From Tropicibacter alexandrii (GTDB lineage: Bacteria > Pseudomonadota > Alphaproteobacteria > Rhodobacterales > Rhodobacteraceae), in NCBI RefSeq assembly GCF_003667315.2, contig NZ_RCTZ02000004.1:186001-250000 (forward strand): 64,000 nt of DNA, read 5' to 3'. Both the position numbers and the translations under genes were made by a program. Of this stretch, positions 33,171 to 41,425 are shown piece by piece; within the stretch, counting starts at the first letter, position 1; the number at the start of each line of letters is the position of its first letter. A model generated the notes under the pieces. The model saw only the letters and a program-made list of their open reading frames with translations, was not told where the DNA came from and made no database searches.

Positions 33171-35180
33171 TTATTGTGTGAGTTCGATGGAAACGCGGCC
33201 CGCATCGCCGTTGGTGTCGATCACCGAGAGGGTGGTGAAGCCGGGGCCGGTGATCGGGGCGGTGAATTCCGGGCGGTGCAGGCCGGTGGCAAGGACCTCG
33301 CCGTCGGCGATCAGCGTATAGGGGGCGCGGCCCCCGCGCAGCTTGACGGGGATGCCGTATGGGCTGGCCGCCAGCGTCGCGCCTTCGGGGGGGAAGGTGA
33401 GTTGCAGGGCGGGCGTGCTGACGCGGTTGCCGAAGCGTTGCAGGGGTGCGGGCAGCTGGGCGTTGCCGACCATCAGCGTTTCGGGGGGCGGCGGTGGCAG
33501 GGGGGTGTGCTTGACGCGTCCCAGCGCCTCGAACAGCAGGGGCGCGGCGAGGTCGCCGCCAAAGGCGCCCGGCACGGGGGTGCCGTCGGGGCGGCCGATC
33601 CAGATGCCCGCCACATGGCGCCCGTCCCAGCCGATGGCCCAGGCATCGCGGTGACCGTAGGACGTTCCGGTCTTGTAGGCGACCTTTCCGGCCGGTCCGG
33701 CGGAGGCGGGCGGGGCGAGACCGGCAAGGATATGCCCCACCTGCCAGCTGGCGGCGGGAGAGAGGATGCGGTTGCCGGTTTGCGGCGCGCTGGCCTGCCA
33801 GCGCAGGGGCAGGGTGTTCCCGCCGCGGGCCATGGTGGCGTAGAGCTGGACCATCTCTTCGAGCGTGACGCCGACGCCGCCGAGCGAGACGGCAAGGCCG
33901 GGGGCGCCGCCTTGCAGTGCGGGTTTCAGCCCGGCACCCTTGAGGGAGGCCATGAGATGCGCCGGGCCGAGGGCTTCGGTCAGGCGGACGACGGGGATGT
34001 TCAGCGACAGTTGCAGGGCGCGGCGGACCGGCAGCTCGCCACGGAATTCGCCGTCGAAGTTTTGCGGCGCGTAGCTGCCGAATTGCACCGGCGCGTCGAG
34101 GATCAGGGTTTCCGGGTGCGCCAGCCCGCGGTCGAAGGCCAGCCCGTAGACCAGCGGTTTCAGCGTCGAGCCGGGGGAGCGTTGCGCCTGTGTCATATCG
34201 ACGAAGCCCTGCCCTGCCGCCTTGGTATAGTTGGCCGAGCCGATGGAGGTCAGGATATCTCCGGTCTGATGATCGGCCAACACCAGCGCCACGGACAGGC
34301 GCGGGTCGCGGCCTGCCATGTAGCGCTTGACGAGCTTTTCGAGACTGGTTTGAAGGGGGCGGTCGATGGTCAGGTCGTGCCGTCCGGGGCCAAGCGCCAG
34401 CGCGCGGTCGGCCATGTGCGGGGCCAGTTGCGGCATCGGCTGGCGGCCCTTGGGCGCCGGGTCGAGCTGGTCGGAACGCGCCGCCGCCATCGGGATCACC
34501 CCATCGCGGGCCATGCGCAGCAGCACGCGGTTGCGGGCGATCTTTGCCGCCTCGGGGTGGCGGTCGGGGCGGCGGCTTTCGGGGGCTTGCGGCAGGGCCA
34601 CCAGCAGCGCCGCCTCGGCCGGGGTCAGGCGGGCCGGTTCCTTGCCCAGCCAGATCAGGGAGGCGGCGCGCAGCCCCTCGACATTGCCGCCATAGGGGGC
34701 GAGGCGCAGGTAGAGTTGCAGAATTTCGTCCTTGGACAGGCGACGTTCCAGCGCCAGCGCCAGCCGCATCTGCGCCAGCTTGCCGCCCCATTGCCCGGTC
34801 GTGCCATCGGTCAGCAGCCGCGCCACCTGCATGGTCAGGGTCGAGGCGCCCGAGACGATTTCACCGTATTGGACATATTGCAGCCCGGCGCGCGCGGTGG
34901 CGAGCCAGTCGATGCCGGCGTGGCGGTAAAACCGCTTGTCCTCGTAGGCGATCAGCATGTCGAAGAACAGCGGGTCGACGGCGTCGGGGCTGACCTCCAT
35001 CCGCCAGATGCCGTTTTCCACCGTGTAGGCGCGCAGCAGGTGGCCGTCGCGGTCGCGCATCTCGGGGGAGGTCGCATGGACCAGCGTCGGGATCGGCGTG
35101 GCGTCGATCCATGCGTCGACCCGGTCGCGCGTGAAGGCGGCGAGCCAGAGGGTCAGGGCAAGGATCAGGAGGCGTTTCAT
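33171..35180 (-). CDS. pbpC: Penicillin-binding protein 1C
   Basis: A 669-residue bifunctional peptidoglycan synthase anchored by one N-terminal helix. The glycosyltransferase domain has catalytic Glu80 in AYEDKRFYRHAGID and STLTMQVARLL. The transpeptidase domain has Ser338 in SPGSTLKPL, the SxN motif SLN and KTGTSYGHRDAWAIGW. A C-terminal BiPBP_C domain (last 85 residues or so) is characteristic of PBP1C. ATG at 35180 gives the membrane helix at the very N-terminus. The pairing with an alpha-2-macroglobulin gene upstream is the conserved yfhM-pbpC arrangement. Confidence 0.95.
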   Translation of the reverse strand: MKRLLILALTLWLAAFTRDRVDAWIDATPIPTLVHATSPEMRDRDGHLLRAYTVENGIWRMEVSPDAVDPLFFDMLIAYEDKRFYRHAGIDWLATARAGLQYVQYGEIVSGASTLTMQVARLLTDGTTGQWGGKLAQMRLALALERRLSKDEILQLYLRLAPYGGNVEGLRAASLIWLGKEPARLTPAEAALLVALPQAPESRRPDRHPEAAKIARNRVLLRMARDGVIPMAAARSDQLDPAPKGRQPMPQLAPHMADRALALGPGRHDLTIDRPLQTSLEKLVKRYMAGRDPRLSVALVLADHQTGDILTSIGSANYTKAAGQGFVDMTQAQRSPGSTLKPLVYGLAFDRGLAHPETLILDAPVQFGSYAPQNFDGEFRGELPVRRALQLSLNIPVVRLTEALGPAHLMASLKGAGLKPALQGGAPGLAVSLGGVGVTLEEMVQLYATMARGGNTLPLRWQASAPQTGNRILSPAASWQVGHILAGLAPPASAGPAGKVAYKTGTSYGHRDAWAIGWDGRHVAGIWIGRPDGTPVPGAFGGDLAAPLLFEALGRVKHTPLPPPPPETLMVGNAQLPAPLQRFGNRVSTPALQLTFPPEGATLAASPYGIPVKLRGGRAPYTLIADGEVLATGLHRPEFTAPITGPGFTTLSVIDTNGDAGRVSIELTQ

Positions 35181-35251
35181 GTGGCGAGGTCGATTGGGTA
35201 TTTGGAAAGAGAAGAAGACAGTGGCTTGGTGCTGAAAAGGGGAAGGCGGGG

Positions 35252-35806
35252 CTATGGGTCCCCGGCTTGCCAGAGGCCGGGATAGTGGGTGACGAAGCCG
35301 TGCTCGTCGACCTTGAGATGGGTCTTGAAATCGCTTTCCTCGGCCTCGTAGAGCACGAGCCCGCCGCGTTCGCGGGTATAGCTTTGATGCAGCGGTGACA
35401 GCAGCGGGCCGGGCAGGCGCAACCACGCGGCGCAGGTGGTCAGCCTGCCGACCTGCGGCAGACGGCGCAGTGGCATGAGGTTGGTGGCGGGGGTAAAGCT
35501 GAGGTCGATATCCTCGGCTCCGGTCAGGTCCGGTTGCAGGCGGTCGTTCAGGGACCAGTCCGCGCCCGAGCGGGCCAGATGCCAGCCCACGGTTTCACCC
35601 GCGTAGTCGCCGGTGATGTCGGCGGAGGTGGTCAGCCAATCGGCATCGGTGCGGATGACATAGTCGAGCGCGGCCCAGCCGTGGCCGTCGCGGAAGCGCG
35701 CATGGCCCACCAGCATCCAGCCCTGTCCGGCGTCGACCAGACGGCAGGTGTCCTCGCCGTCGCGGTCGAGGGCGCGCCAATGGGCCTTGGCGATCGTCTC
35801 GGTCAA
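35252..35806 (-). CDS. Putative glycolipid-binding protein (PF06475-like)
   Basis: A 184-residue protein resembling the putative glycolipid-binding family: WRALDRDGEDTCRLVDAGQG, then beta strands with GHARFRDGHGWAALDYVIRTD and a C-terminal VDEHGFVTHYPGLW. The biochemical role is unproven in the family. It starts at TTG 35806, overlapping the stop of the alpha-2-macroglobulin gene by 4 bp, and sits between it and pbpC. This is unusual, as the pair is normally adjacent. Confidence 0.7.
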   Translation of the reverse strand: MTETIAKAHWRALDRDGEDTCRLVDAGQGWMLVGHARFRDGHGWAALDYVIRTDADWLTTSADITGDYAGETVGWHLARSGADWSLNDRLQPDLTGAEDIDLSFTPATNLMPLRRLPQVGRLTTCAAWLRLPGPLLSPLHQSYTRERGGLVLYEAEESDFKTHLKVDEHGFVTHYPGLWQAGDP

Positions 35807-38800
35807 GGCAGCACCGTCACGGTGCCGGAGGCCGTGGTGGCTCGGAAATCGGGTCTGTACATATCCTCGACCAACGCCGCCGGATGATGGAAGGTTCCGG
35901 GGGAGACGGCGCGCAGCATATAGGCCAGCCTCACGGGTTTGGTGCCGCCGTAATCCAGCGCCGCGATGAAGCGGTCGGTGCGGAATTCGCTATGCTCGGC
36001 CTGCATGGTTTCCAGCCAGTCCAGCGCCTTGATGTCACCGGCGCGCAGGAGCGAGGGGTTGTCGATCTCGAACCCGGCGGGCAGGGCGTCGTCGACGATC
36101 AGGCGGGCGCGGGTCTTGTCCGCCGGTTTGATCGTCAGGACGGCGACCATGCGGGTGCCTGCCTTGATGTCGCCGGTGATCTCTTCGCCGTCGAGCGTGT
36201 AGTAGGCGCGGGTCAGCGCGTAGCCATAGCCACCCGCCTCGGTCGCGCCGTCGGGGATGCCGAGGGTCGTCAGGGTGATGTCTGTGGGCGTGGCGGCGGT
36301 GTTCTTGACCGTCATCGGCACCAGCGTCTCGCCCTCGATCCGGCGGACAAACGGCCCGGCCAGCGGTTGACCGTCCACCTCAAGGCCCGAGACGGACGGG
36401 TCCTGCACCATGGCGTGGGCGGCCAGCAGCGCCCAGCTTTGTTCCTGCGTGGACAGGGGGCGGTTGGCGGCGCTAATGCGGCTGACCAATGCGTCACGGT
36501 TGACCGCGTCAGAGCGCGCCTCGACCGCGAGCGACAGGATCCCGGCGGCGTCGCGCACGGTTGAGCCGAAGTCGATGCGATACAGGCTTGCCGGGCGGGT
36601 CGGCGTGGCGGCGATGCGGGCTGCGGCCTTGCCGAACATCTTGTCGGCGCGCGGCTGGTCGCCATAGCTGGCCAGCGCCGCGCCCAGTTGCGCCTGCGCC
36701 AAGGGCGTGCCGAAATTGTCGGCGCGCTCGTCGGCGTAGTAGCGCAGGTCGCCCATGGCGGCGGCCCCTTCGCGCGCCAGCACCATCAGCGCATAGGCGA
36801 TATCCTCGCCGCCATCGTCGAAGTCCGACGCATAGGCGATGCGGTTCTTGAGGTTGTCGAGCGCGTTCTGGAAGGCGAGGTCAGGCACCTGATGCCCGGC
36901 GCGTTTGGCGCGCGACAGGAAGTCGGTGACATAGGCATCCAGCCACGTGTCGCCGGAATAGGCGCCCCACAGGCCAAAGGCACCGTTGGGGGCTTGGCGC
37001 GTCAGGATCTGCTCGATGGATTGGGCGATGCGTTGGTCCATCCGCGCGGTGTCGCCAAGGCCGAGCGGTTCGGCGATGGAGGACATGTAAAGGAGCGGCA
37101 GCGCCTTGGACGTAACCTGTTCCGTGCAGCCATAGGGGTAGCGGTCGAGCGCGGCCAACAGGCCGGGCGCGTCGAAACGGGCGAGGGGACCAGCGGAGAT
37201 CAGCGCCTCGGACCCTGTCAGGCGGAGCCCGGCAAAGACCTCGCGATCCAGGGTGAAGGTCTGACCGGGGGCCAGCGACAGGCGGCGGGTGGCCCCAACG
37301 GCAGGGTCATTGGCACGGACGCCAAGGGTCAGGGTTTTGGTCAGTTGCTGACCGGACGGGGTTTGCAGGGCGATCTGGATCACGTGGTCGCCCACCAGAT
37401 CGGCCTTCAGCGGGATGTCCAGCGTGGTCTTGCCGCCCTCGGTCAGGGTGACGCGCTGCGATTGCGCGATGCCCATCCCATCGGAGGTGACGGAGAGGGG
37501 CATTTCCCCGGCCTGACCCTTGGCATGGGTGAGTTCCAGCAGCAGGCGGGATTGATCGCCGGGGGCGAGGAAGCGGGGCATCGACGCAGAGATCACCACC
37601 GGGTCGCGCACCAGCACATCGGTTTCGGCTGCGCCCACGGCGGTGGGGGACCATGCGACGGCCATCAGTTTCACGGTGCCGTTGAAGTCGGGAATCTGGA
37701 ATTCCACCTTGGCCTTGCCATCCTGCACGGCGACGGGGCCGGAGAAGAAGGCGACGATCGCTTCGGTCGGCGGGGGCGATTGCATCCGCATCGACGCCGC
37801 GCCATCGCCGCCCGAGCGGACTGCGCCCATTGCACCGTTCATACCGTCGATCAGGCGGCCATACATGTCGCGGATTTCCACGCCCAGACGGCGCTGGCCG
37901 AAATAGTGCGCGGCAGGATCGGGGGATTTGAAACCGGTGAGGTTGAGGATACCCACATCGACAGCGGCGACGGTGACAAAGGCCTGACCATCGGGGGCAT
38001 CGATATTGACGGTGGCCCTGAGCGCGCTGCGCGGGTCGGATTCGGCGGGCGCGTCAAAGCTGACAGCCAGCTTGCGCGCGCCGGGATCGACGGCGGCATG
38101 GGTCAGGCCCAGCGAGCGGGCCGGGTTCTGACCGGCGGCGACATCCATCGGGCGGATGACCTGCGCCGTGACATAGACACCCGCGCCCCAATCATCGGTG
38201 ACGGGCAGTTGCAGGGTGTTCTCACCCTCCGCCACGTCGACGGCCTGCATGGAGATCACGCGGTCGGCCAGCACGGTGACCAGCGCCTTGCCCGCGTAGC
38301 GCGGGACCATGCGCAGGGTCGCGGTGTCGCCGGGCTTATACGCGACAGCATCCAGCGACATTTCCAGCATATCGGGGGTGTCCTGCGCGGTCACGGGGGC
38401 ATACCACCCGGCGTAGAAATCGGTCGCGGCGGCGAGATACGGCCCATCGGTGCGTTCCACCACCAGCTCATAGCGGCCCCACTCGACGTCACCGGCAACG
38501 CTCAGCGGCTCAGCCCCGAGCGTGCCCTCGCCACGGGCTACGGTTTCGCGGGTGGTGATCGGCTCCCACCGCCAGTTGCCGTAGCGCTGATACCATTGGT
38601 AGCGGGTGTTCACCCGGTTCAGCCGCCATTCCACCTGCATCGCCCGCGGTTGCAGGTCCGGGCCAAGGGCGATCACGTCAAACCGCGCCTCTGCGCCTTC
38701 CCCCAGATCGCCGTCAAAGGCGGGGCGGATGCCGATCATCGGGGTCGGGGGCGCAACGGGGCGGGTGATCTCACGCTCGACCGGGCGACCGGAGGCCTCG

Positions 38801-41226
38801 GACAGGCGCAGGGTGATGCGGGCGCTCATCGGGCGACCCAGCGCATCGAGTTCCGGGATCGGCAGGGGTAGGGTGGCATTGCCGTCGGCATCCGTCACCA
38901 GACCGGCGTCAAAGCTGTTGGTGCGATAGTCATTCTGGTCGTCGTAGCGGCCAAAGCGGTAGCGGGGGAAGCCGTCCAGCGTGGTCGCGGTGCTCATCCG
39001 CAATTCGCCCTCGATCTTCAGATCGGCACCGGGCGCGCCATACAGATAGTTGGCGGCGACGGTCAGGTCGGGCGGGGACAGCGGGTTGATCGGCCCCTCG
39101 GGCAGGGTCAGGTCGAAGTCGATGCGCTCAGGCACGAAATCCTCGACCAGCAGGGTGCGGGTGGTCAGCGGCTCGGCCTTTGGGTCGGCATGGATCGCCA
39201 GCCGCCACGTGCCGCGCGGCGCGCTGTCGCCGACCGGCAGATCAAAGACATGGCCACCCGCCTGACCGCCATCGCTGACATGGCGCGAATATTCGACACC
39301 ATCGGGGCGGGTGAGGATCGCGGTCAAAGGCACATCGGGAATGGCCGCCGCAGTCGCGTCGCGCAGCAGGGTCGTGGCGTGGATCACCTCTCCGGCGCGG
39401 TAGACACCGCGATCAGTGGCAAGGAAGGCATCCATCGCTCCCGCAGGTGCGCGCCCCTCGACACCGCGATCCGACAGGTCAAAGGCCGGGTCGGTCAGCG
39501 ACAGAAATGCGATGTCCTCATCGCCCTGTTTCGCCATGACCAGGGCGGGGGCAGAGCCATCCTCGCCCCGCAAGAGGCCGGGGGCGAAGCGGGCAACGCC
39601 CTCCGCATCCGTCATGGCCGATCCAAGCAGGCGGTTCGCGGTGGCGTAAAGCTGGACCTCGACGCCTTCCATCGCGCCTGCAGTGCGCAGGTCGCGGGCA
39701 AAGACGGTCAGCCCGTCGGTGCCCTGCATGGTGGTCAGGCCGATATCGGACAGGATGAACCACTGGCTGGACTGGGCGTTGTTGTAGTCACGCTCACCCG
39801 GTTCGCGCGCAGCGAGCAGATAGATGCCCGCAGGCAAGTCGCCCAAGGCCTCGCCCATGGGCAAGCGGGTCAGCATGTCGGTGTTCAGCTCGTTCTGAAC
39901 CTCGCCTGTGCCCTCCCAAATCTTCTCGCCCAAGGTGCGCTCGATATATTCGTCATCGCCGTAGCGCAGCGGCTCGCCGAAATACTGGTCGCGCATGGCG
40001 GCGATCAGGTTGCGGTCGGACAGGCGGGACAGGGTCAGATCGACCTCGGACAGGTTGACCGTCTCGATGGGAATGCCTGCATCCGGGGTGCGCGGCAGCA
40101 CATAGGCCCGGCCCGGAAAGCTGATGCGGGGGGAGCGGTCGCGCACATAGGTGGTGATGGGCACATCCTTGACCAGCTTTTCGCCCGACGCGGCGGGCAG
40201 ACCGGCGCGGAAGGTCACGGTATAGCGCGATCCGTGCTGGACACCGGTGATGCAGATGCGGCTGTCATCGGCGCTGACGGCGAGTTTCGGATCGGGCAGG
40301 CGCACATAGGGCGCATAGTCCTGACCGGCCCGCACCAGCGCCTCGGAGAATTGCGCGCAGATACGGGGCTCGGCCGAGTCCGCCTCCACCTGATGCTCGG
40401 TGATGCGGAAGCCGTATTTGCCGATGGCCTTGTCCAGCGCCTCTTCGATCTCGGCGGTGTTCGAGATATCGAACGCCATGCGCAGGGGTTCGATCATCTC
40501 GCGCCCGCGGCGGTTTTCTTCGAGCCCCAGCGCGATGCGGTGCAGGGCGCGGGCGCGCAGGGCGTCGTCGTCGGCACGTAGGTAGGCGTTGATCGCGCCA
40601 TGCAGGGCGCGATCGACATATTTGTCCTGTTCCGAGCCTTTCAGCACCATCGCATAGTCCCACGACCAGTCCGCATATTGCTGCCAGTGCTCGGCCGCGT
40701 CGGTCTGGGCCAGCGCCGCGCCGGTCCAGTTGATGGCGTCATAGCGGTTGCCGGCGGTCTGCGCGTCGGCGGCGGCGGTCAGCAGGGCCTCGACCGTGTA
40801 TTGCCCACCGGCATGGCGCAGGGCCAAGGCGGTGGCTTCGTTCCGGGCCTGTGCAAAGTCGCTGTCGCGCAGAAAGCGGATTTCGGCCCGGCGCAGGGCG
40901 GCGCGGGCTTGCGCTTCCTCGCCGGTCTCGATCACGCGGCCAGAGATCGCGCCGTTATAAGCCTGCCGGTCGCTGACGCCGCTTTTGGGGAAACAGGCAT
41001 TGGAGCGGGTGTTGAAGGTAAAGGCGACGCATTGCGGATCGTTCAGACAAAGCCGCTCGCAAGCGCCATAGCTGGTGTCGAACAGCGCCTGAAGGTCGGA
41101 GCCGTAATAATCGATATCCCGCGTCACGACGATCCGCCGGTCCGGAATGGCGGTCTGGGCCTGCACGGTGGCCGGGCCGGACAGGCCGATCAGGGCCGCG
41201 AACAGGCCAAGAGCAAAGCGACGCAT
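35803..41226 (-). CDS. Bacterial alpha-2-macroglobulin with PAN domain and thioester
   Basis: An 1807-residue exported protein thought to trap proteases in the periplasm and protect the envelope together with PBP1C. A signal peptide (MRRFALGLFAALIGLSGP, cleaved near VQA) is followed by a PAN/apple-like cysteine domain (about residues 50-90, with CERLCLNDPQCVAFTF). MG domains, the bait region and the thioester domain follow, with the intact thioester CTEQ at 1367-1370 in YPYGCTEQV. There is no lipobox, unlike E. coli YfhM, so it may be soluble or held by the PAN domain. AAGGAG precedes the ATG at 41226. Confidence 0.94.
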   Translation of the reverse strand: MRRFALGLFAALIGLSGPATVQAQTAIPDRRIVVTRDIDYYGSDLQALFDTSYGACERLCLNDPQCVAFTFNTRSNACFPKSGVSDRQAYNGAISGRVIETGEEAQARAALRRAEIRFLRDSDFAQARNEATALALRHAGGQYTVEALLTAAADAQTAGNRYDAINWTGAALAQTDAAEHWQQYADWSWDYAMVLKGSEQDKYVDRALHGAINAYLRADDDALRARALHRIALGLEENRRGREMIEPLRMAFDISNTAEIEEALDKAIGKYGFRITEHQVEADSAEPRICAQFSEALVRAGQDYAPYVRLPDPKLAVSADDSRICITGVQHGSRYTVTFRAGLPAASGEKLVKDVPITTYVRDRSPRISFPGRAYVLPRTPDAGIPIETVNLSEVDLTLSRLSDRNLIAAMRDQYFGEPLRYGDDEYIERTLGEKIWEGTGEVQNELNTDMLTRLPMGEALGDLPAGIYLLAAREPGERDYNNAQSSQWFILSDIGLTTMQGTDGLTVFARDLRTAGAMEGVEVQLYATANRLLGSAMTDAEGVARFAPGLLRGEDGSAPALVMAKQGDEDIAFLSLTDPAFDLSDRGVEGRAPAGAMDAFLATDRGVYRAGEVIHATTLLRDATAAAIPDVPLTAILTRPDGVEYSRHVSDGGQAGGHVFDLPVGDSAPRGTWRLAIHADPKAEPLTTRTLLVEDFVPERIDFDLTLPEGPINPLSPPDLTVAANYLYGAPGADLKIEGELRMSTATTLDGFPRYRFGRYDDQNDYRTNSFDAGLVTDADGNATLPLPIPELDALGRPMSARITLRLSEASGRPVEREITRPVAPPTPMIGIRPAFDGDLGEGAEARFDVIALGPDLQPRAMQVEWRLNRVNTRYQWYQRYGNWRWEPITTRETVARGEGTLGAEPLSVAGDVEWGRYELVVERTDGPYLAAATDFYAGWYAPVTAQDTPDMLEMSLDAVAYKPGDTATLRMVPRYAGKALVTVLADRVISMQAVDVAEGENTLQLPVTDDWGAGVYVTAQVIRPMDVAAGQNPARSLGLTHAAVDPGARKLAVSFDAPAESDPRSALRATVNIDAPDGQAFVTVAAVDVGILNLTGFKSPDPAAHYFGQRRLGVEIRDMYGRLIDGMNGAMGAVRSGGDGAASMRMQSPPPTEAIVAFFSGPVAVQDGKAKVEFQIPDFNGTVKLMAVAWSPTAVGAAETDVLVRDPVVISASMPRFLAPGDQSRLLLELTHAKGQAGEMPLSVTSDGMGIAQSQRVTLTEGGKTTLDIPLKADLVGDHVIQIALQTPSGQQLTKTLTLGVRANDPAVGATRRLSLAPGQTFTLDREVFAGLRLTGSEALISAGPLARFDAPGLLAALDRYPYGCTEQVTSKALPLLYMSSIAEPLGLGDTARMDQRIAQSIEQILTRQAPNGAFGLWGAYSGDTWLDAYVTDFLSRAKRAGHQVPDLAFQNALDNLKNRIAYASDFDDGGEDIAYALMVLAREGAAAMGDLRYYADERADNFGTPLAQAQLGAALASYGDQPRADKMFGKAAARIAATPTRPASLYRIDFGSTVRDAAGILSLAVEARSDAVNRDALVSRISAANRPLSTQEQSWALLAAHAMVQDPSVSGLEVDGQPLAGPFVRRIEGETLVPMTVKNTAATPTDITLTTLGIPDGATEAGGYGYALTRAYYTLDGEEITGDIKAGTRMVAVLTIKPADKTRARLIVDDALPAGFEIDNPSLLRAGDIKALDWLETMQAEHSEFRTDRFIAALDYGGTKPVRLAYMLRAVSPGTFHHPAALVEDMYRPDFRATTASGTVTVLP

Positions 41227-41425
41227 GGGAAAGCTCCTTTTCGATCAATGATCGTATGGTGGCACCACCCTAGCAAACCGGCAAGGATTCGCCGGTCCGG
41301 CATTCCATACCAATTTTGTTCCACCCCGGCGCCCATGGCGCGATCGGTGCCGGGAAAGGTACAACCTTTAAGCGGTTCTTCACCCCAATCGGGCAAAGCT
41401 GGCGACGGATTCTGGAGGACCGCGT

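Noticed and set aside
33045-35285. 746-codon open frame antisense to pbpC
   Set aside because: pbpC on the minus strand has all glycosyltransferase and transpeptidase motifs; the antisense translation is Gln/Gly/Arg-rich with no domain, typical of a shadow.
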